Part shown: piece after piece, positions 1-9,406 of the stretch | How the letters are laid out: every line of letters begins with the position of its first letter | How positions within the stretch are numbered: the stretch's first letter is position 1 | Assembly: GCF_003268595.1 (NCBI RefSeq) | Contig: NZ_CP029797.1 | Coordinates: forward strand, 3,183,501-3,247,500 | Length of the DNA: 64,000 nucleotides | Reading direction: 5' to 3' | Source: Paraliobacillus zengyii | GTDB taxonomy: Bacteria > Bacillota > Bacilli > Bacillales > Amphibacillaceae | Position numbers and translations under genes: made by a program | Notes under the pieces: model-generated | Told to the model about the DNA's origin: nothing | Database searches by the model: none | Seen by the model: the letters and a program-made list of their open reading frames with translations, nothing else

Positions 1-416
1 TCTATTTTAAAAGCTCCCAAACCTTCTTTACCATAATAGAAGATGTCTAATACTGGCGCATAGATCACTCCTAATACAGGATAATTCCCTTCTATTAGAG
101 CAATATTAACGGTAAACTCATCATTCTTTTTCACAAATTCTTTTGTACCATCTAATGGATCTACTAGCCAGAACTGTTTCCAATCTTTTCGTTCTTGATA
201 AGATATATCTCTTCCCTCTTCACTCAAAATCGGAATCTTGGGAAAGCTTTTTTGTAATCCGTCCATAATTACATGATGAGAACGTTCATCTGCAATGGTT
301 AGTGGTGAGTCATCTACTTTTTTAACTACTTCAAAATCCTGTTGATATACTTCTAAAATTTCTCTCCCTGCTGACAAGGAAATTTCCAACAATCGCAATA
401 GATCATCATTATTCAT
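1..416 (-). CDS. cysQ: 3'(2'),5'-bisphosphate nucleotidase CysQ (3' end cut by window edge)
   Basis: Only the N-terminal ~138 residues lie in the window; the gene runs off the left edge. The reverse translation begins [11 protein letters not shown] and contains the inositol-monophosphatase-fold signature [12 protein letters not shown], whose acidic residues bind the metals, preceded by an SEEGRD loop. CysQ converts the by-product PAP (3'-phosphoadenosine 5'-phosphate) to AMP, relieving inhibition of PAPS-using enzymes. The ATG at 416 overlaps the cysC stop (409-411) by 8 bases, so the two are translationally coupled in the sat - permease - cysC - cysQ operon. Family assignment is clear from the motif; the missing C-terminus cannot be judged. 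Confidence 0.9.
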   Translation of the reverse strand, partial: MNNDDLLRLLEISLSAGREILEVYQQDFEVVKKVDDSPLTIADERSHHVIMDGLQKSFPKIPILSEEGRDISYQERKDWKQFWLVDPLDGTKEFVKKNDEFTVNIALIEGNYPVLGVIYAPVLDIFYYGKEGLGAFKI

Positions 417-1017
417 AAGATAGATATCCTTTCCTATTAAGATAATCAATTATTTTTTTTACTGATTCATCTACTGACTGTTTATCTGTCTCGATAATCA
501 CTTCAGGATTAAGTGGCTCTTCATAAGGATCATCTATTCCTGTAAATCCTTTAATTTCACCTGCTCGAGCTTTCTTATAAAGTCCTTTTGGATCTCGTTC
601 TTCACAGGATTCTAAACTGCATTTCACATATATTTCCACGAATTCTTCGCTTGCTAGTAAACTTCTAACATGATCACGATCTTCTCGATAAGGTGATATG
701 AAGGCACTTAAAGTAAGTAACCCAGCATCTACCATTAACTTTGATACTTCACCGATTCGACGAATATTCTCTTTACGATCTTGAGCACTAAATCCTAAAT
801 TATTATTTAACCCGTGTCGGATGTTATCTCCATCTAGTCGATAGGTATGAACACCATGCTCAAATAATTTTTTTTCTAAATCGACAGATACAGTTGATTT
901 GCCAGAACCAGATAAACCAGTAAACCAAAGTACTGCACTTTTTTGTTTTTTTAAAGATTGTCTGTCCTCTTTCGTTACTATTGAATCATGCCAGACAATA
1001 TTGGTTGCTTCTACCAT
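409..1017 (-). CDS. cysC: adenylylsulfate kinase CysC
   Basis: APS kinase phosphorylates adenosine 5'-phosphosulfate with ATP to PAPS. The 202-aa protein has a Walker A loop GLSGSGKST at residues 34-42, the [10 protein letters not shown] substrate loop near 61-70 and FISPYREDR with the family's phospho-acceptor serine near residue 108. Length matches the family (~200 aa). The start at 1017 (MVEATNIVW) is chosen over an in-frame codon at 1041 because TAGGAGGAAA lies directly upstream (1021-1030) at good spacing. It is third in the operon, 10 bases after the SLC13 permease stop. Confidence 0.95.
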   Translation of the reverse strand: MVEATNIVWHDSIVTKEDRQSLKKQKSAVLWFTGLSGSGKSTVSVDLEKKLFEHGVHTYRLDGDNIRHGLNNNLGFSAQDRKENIRRIGEVSKLMVDAGLLTLSAFISPYREDRDHVRSLLASEEFVEIYVKCSLESCEERDPKGLYKKARAGEIKGFTGIDDPYEEPLNPEVIIETDKQSVDESVKKIIDYLNRKGYLSYE

Positions 1018-1027
1018 TATTTTCCTC

Positions 1028-2806
1028 CTAAAACCAAACATTATTTATAATAAATACACTAATAAACATGACAATAATACTTAAGGGTGTTCCTACTTTG
1101 ACATAGTCCAAGTACTTATATCCCCCTGGTCCATAAACAATAAGATTTGTTTGGTAACCAATTGGGGTAATAAAGCTTGCAGATGCTGCAATAGCGATAA
1201 GTACTGCAAAACCCATTGGGTCTACTTGCAAATTTTCAGCCATTTCTAATCCAATTGGGAGCATCAAGACTGCAGCAGCACTGTTAGTTATTAATTCAGT
1301 AAAGAGATTGGTTAACATATAAATGAACAGTAAAGTTATTATGAACCCAAAAGGCTGCCCTAATCTTAGAATTCCTTCTGCTATCAACTGTGCTAGACCT
1401 GTTTTGGTGATAGCAGTTCCTATTGAAAATGAACTAGCTATCAATAATAGTACTGGAAATTGAATGTATTTTTGTGCCTCTACAGCTGATATTACTTTCG
1501 TTATCATTAGTATAAGCACTACAATAGCCATTGCTTTAAACATTGTTAATAGGCCAAAACCAACACTGATTATTAATAAGATAAATAAACCAAGTGAAAA
1601 CCATCCCTTTACTGTATTCTCTTTAAGCGATTCAGGTGTTTTTAATGATGAGACAACATAAAAATCATCAGATTGTTGATATTTCTCTACAAAATCAGAA
1701 CCAGCTAACAATAATAACGTATCACCAGGTTTTAAGACTATATCTCCCACTTTACTTTTTATACGTTCTGTATTCCTGTGTACTGCGATTACACCAGCAT
1801 CATAACGTAAGCGAAATTGAGATTTTTTAATTGACTTATATACTAGAGATGACTGATGAGATACAACTGCTTCTACTAGCTGATTCGTCCCATTTCGTAA
1901 ATCATCTAATTCTACACTTGTTCCTGTTTCTAAAGTTAAACCGTTTATTTTTTGAAGATCAGCTATAGTTGCAATTAAACCAGTAAATATAAGCCGATCA
2001 TCAGCTTTAATAATTGTTGAGGAGCGAACGGGTGATAGTCGGTCTTTCCCCCTAATTATTTCAATTAAATATAAACCCTTCAGGTCTCTTAATCCTGCAA
2101 TTTGAACACTTTTATTTACATATCGAAAAGTTGATTGAACTTTCATTTCAGCAATATATTCCCTTGAATCTTCTTTCACTTGCTGGCTAAATCCCTTTTG
2201 TTCTGGTAAAAGCTTAAATCCGAAAGTAAACAAATAGATTAAACCAGCTATTGTAATAGGAATACCCACTATAGATAACTGAAATAAAGAAAAACCCTCA
2301 AATCCATAATCCAAAAGCAAACCATGTACAACTAAATTGGTCGAAGTTCCCATTAATGTAATCGTTCCACCTAGAATAGTTACATAAGACAAGGGTATTA
2401 AAACTTTTGATGGTGCAATATTTCTCTCTTCACACCACTTTTTTAGAATTGGGGTAAAAGTTACCACAATTGGTGTGTTATTTAAAAAGGAAGAAAAGAA
2501 AGCAATTGGAATAAAAAAACGTAATAGCGCTCCCTTAACACTATTTGAATTAATTAACCATTTACCCATTATTTGATTAATTATTCCACTTTTTTGAACT
2601 GCACCAGCCACAATAAATAACAACGCTATCGTTAACATTCCCTGGTTTGAAAATCCTTTTAATGCTTCTTCAGTATTTAATATTCCTGTTACTAGAAAGG
2701 TAATTAAGACTGAAAAAACAATCATATCAGGACGAGCAATTTCAAATAGCAATGCTACTAGCATTGCAAAAACCATAATAAGTACAAATATCATTTCTAT
2801 TGTCAT
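1028..2806 (-). CDS. SLC13/DASS-family anion permease with RCK_C (TrkA-C) domains, probable sulfate transporter
   Basis: A 592-aa polytopic membrane protein. Hydrophobic segments near residues 5-210 and 405-590 flank a soluble middle part (about 215-385) that looks like two TrkA-C/RCK_C domains. The N-terminal half carries [10 protein letters not shown] and [10 protein letters not shown] and the C-terminal half has [11 protein letters not shown] and [16 protein letters not shown], the paired sodium/anion-binding SNT-type loops of the DASS fold. Standing between sat and cysC, the natural substrate is sulfate; this is inferred from context, since related proteins move other anions. The start is preceded by AAGGGACG at rather long spacing. 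Confidence 0.85.
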   Translation of the reverse strand: MTIEMIFVLIMVFAMLVALLFEIARPDMIVFSVLITFLVTGILNTEEALKGFSNQGMLTIALLFIVAGAVQKSGIINQIMGKWLINSNSVKGALLRFFIPIAFFSSFLNNTPIVVTFTPILKKWCEERNIAPSKVLIPLSYVTILGGTITLMGTSTNLVVHGLLLDYGFEGFSLFQLSIVGIPITIAGLIYLFTFGFKLLPEQKGFSQQVKEDSREYIAEMKVQSTFRYVNKSVQIAGLRDLKGLYLIEIIRGKDRLSPVRSSTIIKADDRLIFTGLIATIADLQKINGLTLETGTSVELDDLRNGTNQLVEAVVSHQSSLVYKSIKKSQFRLRYDAGVIAVHRNTERIKSKVGDIVLKPGDTLLLLAGSDFVEKYQQSDDFYVVSSLKTPESLKENTVKGWFSLGLFILLIISVGFGLLTMFKAMAIVVLILMITKVISAVEAQKYIQFPVLLLIASSFSIGTAITKTGLAQLIAEGILRLGQPFGFIITLLFIYMLTNLFTELITNSAAAVLMLPIGLEMAENLQVDPMGFAVLIAIAASASFITPIGYQTNLIVYGPGGYKYLDYVKVGTPLSIIVMFISVFIINNVWF

Positions 2807-2833
2807 AGGATATCGTCCCTTATATAAGTTTTA

Positions 2834-3982
2834 TTAAATTCCTTGAATTAGAATATCTGCGACTTCAGGACGAGAAAATTCTTTTGGAGGTCGCTCACCA
2901 TTACGTAACATTTCACGTACTTTAGTTCCACTTAAATGAACATGGTTTTCTTTATCGTGTGGACATGTTTTCGACGTTGCCATATTTTCGCAAACTTCGC
3001 AATAAAATGCATGTTCAAATTTAAAAATTGTCATATCTAATTCATCTTCATACTTCGCAATTAATTCCTGAGCATCATATGTGCCATAATAGTCGCCGAC
3101 ACCAGCATGATCACGACCTACTATAAAGTGAGTGCATCCGTAATTCTTGCGTACAATAGCATGCAAAATTGCTTCCCTTGGTCCAGCGTATCTCATCGCA
3201 GCAGGATAAATTACTAAGCGCACACGATCTTTTACATAATAGTGCTTTAAAATTGCTTGATAACTTTTCATACGTACGTCGGCAGGTATATCATCTGATT
3301 TTGTTTCTCCCACCAATGGATTCAACAATAAACCATCTACAGATTCTAAGGCTGTTTTTTGAATATATTCATGCGCACGGTGAACTGGATTACGGGTTTG
3401 AAATCCAACAATTGTTTTCCAACCTAAATCTTTAAACATCTGTCGTGTTTCTACTGGATCCATATGATAGTCTTTAAACTCGTTATGATTCGGACGATTT
3501 ATTAATGTGATTGGACCTGCTAGATTCACATCTCCACGCTCATATAGTTTTTTTACACCAGCATGAGCTAAATCGGTAGTTCCGTATACTTTTTGTGCTT
3601 CTAAATGTTTATTACTTTCATATTTTTCTTCTAATTGTATTGTTCCATAGATAACATCATCTTCACCTTTAAGGGCAATTTCTTCTCCTACCTCAAGACT
3701 TTCTGCCTCTTCTAAGGTAACTGCCAACGTTATTGGCACACTCCAAACTGTTCCATCTACAAGTCTCAATTCATTTATTACACTTTCATAATCTGCTTTT
3801 CCTATGAAACCGCTTAGTGGACTAAAGCCTCCTATTGCTATAAGTTCTAAATCTGAAATTGTCCAAGATGATATTGTTATTGCCTTGAGCTTATTCGCCT
3901 TAACTAATATTGTATCTCTTTCACTTTTAGTAACCTCACGATTAACTAACGTTAACGTATCTCCATGTGGCTTAATTGTCAT
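2834..3982 (-). CDS. sat: sulfate adenylyltransferase (ATP sulfurylase)
   Basis: Catalyses ATP + sulfate to APS + pyrophosphate, the first step of sulfate activation. The 382-aa protein has the N-terminal PUA-like part (GGFSPLSGF), the nucleotide-binding [11 protein letters not shown] motif, GRDHAGVG, and near the C-terminus Cys pairs [13 protein letters not shown] that resemble the zinc-binding site of this single-domain class. The start at 3982 (MTIKPHGD) is preferred to an in-frame codon at 4009 because TTTGGAGGTATATTAT sits in front of it. It is the first gene of the operon. Its 5' flank now ends at an IS element about 125 bases upstream, so its original promoter region may be altered. 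Confidence 0.95.
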   Translation of the reverse strand: MTIKPHGDTLTLVNREVTKSERDTILVKANKLKAITISSWTISDLELIAIGGFSPLSGFIGKADYESVINELRLVDGTVWSVPITLAVTLEEAESLEVGEEIALKGEDDVIYGTIQLEEKYESNKHLEAQKVYGTTDLAHAGVKKLYERGDVNLAGPITLINRPNHNEFKDYHMDPVETRQMFKDLGWKTIVGFQTRNPVHRAHEYIQKTALESVDGLLLNPLVGETKSDDIPADVRMKSYQAILKHYYVKDRVRLVIYPAAMRYAGPREAILHAIVRKNYGCTHFIVGRDHAGVGDYYGTYDAQELIAKYEDELDMTIFKFEHAFYCEVCENMATSKTCPHDKENHVHLSGTKVREMLRNGERPPKEFSRPEVADILIQGI

Positions 3983-4107
3983 ATAATATACCTCCAAATT
4001 TTTTCTCAAAAGAACATTAGTTTTAATTCTAACAAACTTAGACTAATTTCGCATTTAAACACTACATTTTAAATTATTATCTATTAACCTTAAATTAATA
4101 TTAAAAA

Positions 4108-5949
4108 AGAGGCTGGGACATAACTAGCCAAAAATAACGAAAAAGGTTCCAATCATCATAGAAAGATGGTCGGAACCTTTTTTTGTTAGATTATATTCAG
4201 GCGTTGTTGTACCATTCGCATGTTTAGCGGTGTACTTTCTCAAGTTCACCGCCATGAACGCGAATCCTAATTCATTTTCTACTTTCTTTTTGCCTCTTAC
4301 CGACATGCGAGTAAAACGCAAATTAGCCTTCAAAAATCCGAAGACTGGTTCCACATCTATTTTTCGTTTACCATAGATTTTACCGGTTTCTTTTTCTGAA
4401 AGTTGTTGTTTTGTGTATGCTTTTTGTTGTTCCCATTTTTCGTTGTAATATATCTTTCGATTATTTCCTTCCTTTGCTTTTGTACATTGTGAGCGTAATG
4501 GACAATCCGAACAATCTTCACATTCATAGACTCTAAACTCTCGAGTGAAGTTGTCTTTACCTGTCCGGTTGGACAGATACTGGAACATTACTTTTTTGTC
4601 ATTTGGACAGAGGAAGGAATCAGTCGCTTCATCATACTCCCAGTTCTTTGTGTTAAAAGGATCTTGCTTATATTTCTTTGTCTTCTCTTTTCGATACATA
4701 TTGTATGTAATTAGTGGAATGCGCTCCCGATTAATTAGGACATCATCGTAATTTTGTTCACTTCCATAACCTGCATCAGCGACGATATATTTGGGAAGCT
4801 CAAAGAAGCTTTCCTCGATTTTATCTAGAAAAGGAATGAATGTGCGTACATCGGTTGGATTAGGAAATACATCATAAGCGAGTGCATATTGTCCTTCTGT
4901 CGCAATTTGGACATTATAACCAGCTTTCAATTGGCCATTCTTCCTATAATCGTCTTTCATTCGCATAAATGTGGCATCATGATCTGTCTTTGAATAACTG
5001 TTACGCTCTTCAAATATGGCCATATCATTTTCGTATTTTTGTTTGCGTGTTGCATAATCCTTAAACCGTTTGCGATATTGTTTTGGTGTTTTGCGTTCAG
5101 AACGAAGTTGCTTACGTTCGCTTACATCTTCACTTTCTTCGATCTTTTTGTCGTATGCTTCAACCGTCTTCTCTAGTTTCTCCAAAACTTTTTCGAGTTC
5201 CTGGGTGGTTAGTTCTTCCATACTTTCACGTTCGATTTTTGGGATAATTTCGTTTGCTAGCAATTCATCATACATTTGATTTGATTTTTCCACCAAATTG
5301 GCACTGTATTTTTCAATCGCTTTTCGCCAAACAAACGTAAATTTGTTGGCATTTGCTTCAATCTTGGTACCATCAATAAAGATCGCTTCTTCATCAATCA
5401 GTTCTTCTTTCACCAGCTGGCATCGAAATTGCACAAAACATTGGCGTAACAGGTCTTGTACTTCTTGATTGACTCGAAAACGGTTAATTGTACGATAGCT
5501 TGGCTCATAACCTTGCGCTAACCACATCATACGTATACTATCTTTCAGTAATGCTTCAATTTTTCTTCCAGAGAAAACAGATTGCGTATAAGCACATAAA
5601 ATAACCTTCATCATCATTCGTGGATGATAAGCAGGACAACCTGTTTCATGTAAGAAAACAGAAAAAGCTTTATCTGGATTTGTTCAACTAAGTCATGGAT
5701 TGTATAGGCAATATCATTTTTTTGCAATTTCATTTCTAAATCTAACGGCAAAATTACTTGATTCATGTTATAATCTTTAAACATAAGGATACCTCCGATA
5801 GTTATTGTTTCGTCACTTTAATTTTATCAGAAGGTATCCTTTTTTACTTACTTAAATTGTTTCAATTTTATAAAAAAGTTGCACCCTCCAACCATAAATT
5901 TGGAAAGGTGCAACTTTTTATTGTTTATCTGGGTTTTGTCCCAGCCTCT
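4108..5949 (-). mobile_element. IS1182-family insertion sequence, copy 1
   Basis: About 1.84 kb bounded by 16-bp imperfect inverted repeats of the form AGAGGCTGGGACAWAA (left end from 4108, right end to 5949). It encodes a single DDE transposase, frameshifted in this copy. Each end carries an intrinsic-terminator-like hairpin: one inside the 3' coding end (about 4136-4183) and one upstream of the gene (about 5873-5920). A second, inverted and slightly diverged copy lies at 40716-42551. No clear target duplication is visible. The right end lies 12 bases beyond the stop codon of the M14 peptidase gene. Confidence 0.93.
4124..5784 (-). pseudogene. IS1182-family transposase, frameshifted
   Basis: The intact 497-aa frame covers 4124-5617, but the homologous start (MFKDYNMNQVILPLDF) is at 5784 in another frame. 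Alignment with the copy at 40875 shows one base missing around 5675-5681: GAACAAATCCAGATAAA against GAACAAATACCTGATAAA. The rest has the DUF772-type N-terminal domain, the IDGTKIEANANKFTF catalytic Asp region, a long charged coiled-coil insert, and a C-terminal part with paired cysteines (CEDCSDCPLRSQC). The reading frame closes with a stop inside the element, unlike copy 2. The shift is not at an evident slippery site, so inactivation or a sequencing error is more likely than programmed frameshifting. Confidence 0.85.
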
Positions 5950-5961
5950 TTTAAGTATGGT

Positions 5962-8900
5962 CTACCTGTCACTAGTATATTTTGCAATATATAAACCAAC
6001 CGTTTTGTTTTTATTCCATACACCATCCCAATTCTTAAATGGTACTGGTTGTTCATATACGTATGGAGATATTTCTTGTGTGATCGCTGGCTGATTCTTT
6101 TTATACAAGAACCAATCCGTATAACCTCCACCACTTACACTATTTTGCAAGTCAATTGGCTGGTAACCTGTAATATTTGCTACTCCAGCCGTTATTTTCC
6201 TTGTATGCGATGAGAATCCATATCTTGTATATATTAATTCTCCTGACGAGTGATAAGAAACTGCTGCGAGAAAATTATGCTGGTTAGTAAAATCATACAC
6301 AGCTTTTGTTTCTGGTTCACTTAAAGGTAAAACCCCTTTATACATAGCCGAACTAGGCTTACCTGTATTATCAGTAATCGAGTTCCATAGATACGGATAT
6401 TGACGATTTAAGTCTACTCCTCTAATGTTTGCCTTCCAACTTGAGAAGTTCGAGCTACCACCATTAATCTCTATCACATTACTAGGGTTACTTGCAGATA
6501 ACGCTCCTTCTTGCACCAACATTACACCATCTGGATTTACCATAGGAACAAACCAAATTGAAACTTCATTTAGTATTTGTCTTGCATCATAGCCATGATA
6601 TTTTGTATCCAGGGCATATGATTTTGCATACTCATCAATCATTTCCATAATTACATTTGTAGTCATATGTTCACGGGCATGATGGGAAGCATTGATGAAT
6701 ATTTCTTTCTTCCCTTTTCCTAATTTTACAGCGTATAAATTACGATAATCAACTGACTTCCCAATTATCTTCGTTTCAATAATACTTGAATAACTAGATT
6801 CTAATGCTTTAATGTCACTAATCATTTGGTTATATGAATATTCAGCAACTTTTCCATTCACTATATCTTTTACTACCGCTATTTTTTCACCGGCTTCAGC
6901 TAACTTCAAATATTTCTTGGCTTCATTTTGTGTACTATTATAAACTCCATCTAAACCAATAATGTAGTTATAACGATGAATTGCAGTACCGAATTGGCCT
7001 TTTTGATGTTGATCTTTTGCCCATTCCAGCAAATTACGAGCACTCATGTTTAGAGCAGCACTTATCTCTGTACTATTCGGATATAAATAATATCCTTTTG
7101 TTAAAATTTCAATCGCTTTAGAAGAACTATTTTTACTATTTGCTACATCTATTATTCTCTGCTCTGTTGGTAATATTTCATTTTTATTAACATACTTTAA
7201 TTTTAATCTTACTTCTTTTTCTATTTTACTATTTAATGATGGTGAATCTAATACTCTTTCATATCTAACTCTAGCAGTATCTAGTTCCCCTTTTAGATGT
7301 TGGGTAGTTGCCCAACTCATAAGAGAGGCTGCACTATCGTTAATTGCGTTAGTGAGTTTCTCATTTCCAGGATATAAGTAATATCCTTCAATAGATTTAG
7401 CCAGCTTTTGTGACGAATTGTTCTCGTTATTGATACTATTTATTAATTCATCTGGAGTTGGAAGCTTTTTATTATCTAATGCATAATCTAATTTCATCTG
7501 AGTCTCACGTCGAATACTACTATATACACCAGGTGATTCTAGAATCAACTCATAACGAGTCCTTGCTGTTCCGATATTTCCTTTTTGATGTTGTCCATTA
7601 ACCCATAAAAGTAATGAACGAATACTCTGATTAATACCTGTTCTTAATTGTTCATTTCCTGGATATAGCTCATATCCCTCAACATATTTATATACTGTTG
7701 AAGAAGAATTCGGCTGATTATTAGCACTTGTCACAAACTCTGCTACTGTTGGTAACCGCACACCTTTAATAGAATATGCATGCTTTCTCTCTGTCTCTTC
7801 TTTTATACTATCATTTAAACTAGGTGCTTCTAATATCCAGTCATATCGTAAGTTTGCTGTGCCGATATTTCCTTTTTGATGTTCGCTAGTTGCCCAATCT
7901 AATAAAGAACGGGCACTGTTATTAATACCTTTTTCAAGTCTTTCATCCTTTGGATAGGCTTCATATCCTTCTATAAATAATTTTAAGCTACCTGAAGAAT
8001 TCGGATAATTACTTGCTTCATTATAATATTGATCTGCTGTTAATTGTTCATTTAATGCATATGTTAAGTAGTTGCTCGTTTTATCTTTTATTCTAGTAGC
8101 TAAAGCCGGAGCTTCTAAAATTCGTTCGTATCGAACACGGGCTGTTCCAAAGTTTTTTTGTTGATGTTGTTTGATCGCCCAATTCAGTAAGGATTCTGCG
8201 CTTTCATTAATACCTTTTTCTAATTGTTCATTTCCCGGATATAACTCATATCCCTCAACATATTTATTTACTGTTGAAGAAGAATTCAGCTGATTATTAG
8301 CACTTGTCACAAACTCTGCTACTGTTGGTAACCGCACACCTTTAATAGAATACGCCTGCTTTCTCTCTGTCTCTTCTTTTATACTATCATTTAAACTAGG
8401 TGCTTCTAATATCCAGTCATATCGTAAGTTTGCTGTGCCGATATTTCCTTTTTGATGTTCGCTAGTTGCCCAATCTAATAAAGAACGGGCACTGTTATTA
8501 ATACCTTTTTCAAGTCTTTCATCCTTTGGATAGGCTTCATATCCTTCTATAAATAATTTTAAGCTACCTGAAGAATTCGGATAATTACTTGCTTCATTAT
8601 AATATTGATCTGCTGTTAATTGTTCATTTAATGCATATAATAAGTAGTTGCTCGTTTTATCTTTTAATCTAGTAGCTAAAGCCGGAGCTTCTAAAATTCG
8701 TTCGTATCGAACACGGGCTGTTCCAAAGTTTTTTTGTTGATGTTGTTTAATCGCCCAATTCAGTAAGGACTCTGCGCTTTCATTAATACCTTTTTCTAAT
8801 TGTTCATTTCCCGGATATAGCTCATATCCTTCTATAAATTCATCTAAAACGGCAGAAGAATTTGGTTGATTGTTTGCACTTGATACAAACTCTGTTGCTG

Positions 8901-9288
8901 TTGGTAACCGCACACCTTTAATAGAATATGCCTGCTTTCTCTCTGTCTCTTCTTTTATACTATCATTTAAGCTAGGTGCTTCCAGTATCCAGTCATACCG
9001 TAAATTTGCTGTCCCAATATTTCCTTTTTGATGTTCACTAGTTGCCCAATCTAATAAAGAACGGGCGCTATTATTTATTCCCTCTTCAAATCTTGAATCA
9101 TTTGGATAAGCCTCATAGGCTGCTATATATGCCTTTAGCATTGCTGATGATGTACTTTGTTCACTTGCATAATTATCCCACTCATCTGCGGTCTCTATAT
9201 TATTACTAGATTCTTCTCCAAATATAATAGTTGGATATAATAAAACAGTTAATAATGTTAAGAACAGAAAAAAATGCTTTGGTTTCAA
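5962..9288 (-). CDS. secreted M14-family zinc carboxypeptidase with eight N-terminal ~96-aa repeats
   Basis: About 1108 aa. A TTG start at 9288 is chosen because a very strong GGGGGAGAG precedes it and a clean signal peptide follows (KPKHFFLFLTLLTVLLYP, cleavage near IIFG-EES); an in-frame TTG at 9336 has no RBS. Residues ~35-790 are eight repeats with the pattern NSS-x-L-x-x-x-I-x-GYELYP-N...GIN-x-SA-x-SLL-W...HQ-x-GNIGTA-x-x-RY-x-x-ILEAP. The C-terminal ~310 residues are an M14 domain: HHAREH carries the HxxE zinc ligands, SYHSSGE the third histidine and ITQEIS the likely catalytic Glu. The family includes gamma-D-glutamyl-diaminopimelate peptidases, so wall-peptide cleavage is likely but inferred. 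The next gene shares the repeat. Confidence 0.88.
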   Translation of the reverse strand: MKPKHFFLFLTLLTVLLYPTIIFGEESSNNIETADEWDNYASEQSTSSAMLKAYIAAYEAYPNDSRFEEGINNSARSLLDWATSEHQKGNIGTANLRYDWILEAPSLNDSIKEETERKQAYSIKGVRLPTATEFVSSANNQPNSSAVLDEFIEGYELYPGNEQLEKGINESAESLLNWAIKQHQQKNFGTARVRYERILEAPALATRLKDKTSNYLLYALNEQLTADQYYNEASNYPNSSGSLKLFIEGYEAYPKDERLEKGINNSARSLLDWATSEHQKGNIGTANLRYDWILEAPSLNDSIKEETERKQAYSIKGVRLPTVAEFVTSANNQLNSSSTVNKYVEGYELYPGNEQLEKGINESAESLLNWAIKQHQQKNFGTARVRYERILEAPALATRIKDKTSNYLTYALNEQLTADQYYNEASNYPNSSGSLKLFIEGYEAYPKDERLEKGINNSARSLLDWATSEHQKGNIGTANLRYDWILEAPSLNDSIKEETERKHAYSIKGVRLPTVAEFVTSANNQPNSSSTVYKYVEGYELYPGNEQLRTGINQSIRSLLLWVNGQHQKGNIGTARTRYELILESPGVYSSIRRETQMKLDYALDNKKLPTPDELINSINNENNSSQKLAKSIEGYYLYPGNEKLTNAINDSAASLMSWATTQHLKGELDTARVRYERVLDSPSLNSKIEKEVRLKLKYVNKNEILPTEQRIIDVANSKNSSSKAIEILTKGYYLYPNSTEISAALNMSARNLLEWAKDQHQKGQFGTAIHRYNYIIGLDGVYNSTQNEAKKYLKLAEAGEKIAVVKDIVNGKVAEYSYNQMISDIKALESSYSSIIETKIIGKSVDYRNLYAVKLGKGKKEIFINASHHAREHMTTNVIMEMIDEYAKSYALDTKYHGYDARQILNEVSIWFVPMVNPDGVMLVQEGALSASNPSNVIEINGGSSNFSSWKANIRGVDLNRQYPYLWNSITDNTGKPSSAMYKGVLPLSEPETKAVYDFTNQHNFLAAVSYHSSGELIYTRYGFSSHTRKITAGVANITGYQPIDLQNSVSGGGYTDWFLYKKNQPAITQEISPYVYEQPVPFKNWDGVWNKNKTVGLYIAKYTSDR
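7741..8892. repeat. 576-bp tandem duplication inside the M14 peptidase gene
   Basis: The segment 7741-8316 is repeated almost base for base at 8317-8892 (offset exactly 576 bases, i.e. 192 codons or two 96-aa units). A third, more diverged and incomplete register continues from 8893. Only scattered substitutions separate the first two copies, so the duplication is recent and in frame. It adds one pair of alternating repeat types (the TADQYYNEAS and TVAEFVTSAN units) to the protein. Confidence 0.92.
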
Positions 9289-9366
9289 TATTCTCTCCCC
9301 CAAGAATAAAAATTCAATTTTCTTGCCTGCTTTCAATTTTTAAAGCTATTACTTTCAAAATAATAA

Positions 9367-9398
9367 TAGCCTAAACGAAGTAAGTTATGTTTAGGCTA
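9367..9398 (-). terminator. hairpin downstream of glucosaminidase gene
   Basis: A perfect 10-bp stem (TAGCCTAAAC / GTTTAGGCTA) with a 12-base loop lies 9 bases past the stop of the 9407-13234 gene. It is followed on the minus strand by an A/T stretch without a clean T-run. It separates the two repeat-protein genes, so partial termination is plausible. Confidence 0.65.
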
Positions 9399-9406
9399 TC
9401 ATAATA

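Noticed and set aside
3983-4107. SAM (S-box) riboswitch in front of sat
   Set aside because: The remaining leader is AT-rich and lacks the conserved S-box blocks and a terminator/antiterminator pair.
5617-5784. Programmed frameshift in the IS copy 1 transposase
   Set aside because: Copy 2 encodes the same region in one frame and there is no evident slippery heptamer, so a plain deletion is simpler.
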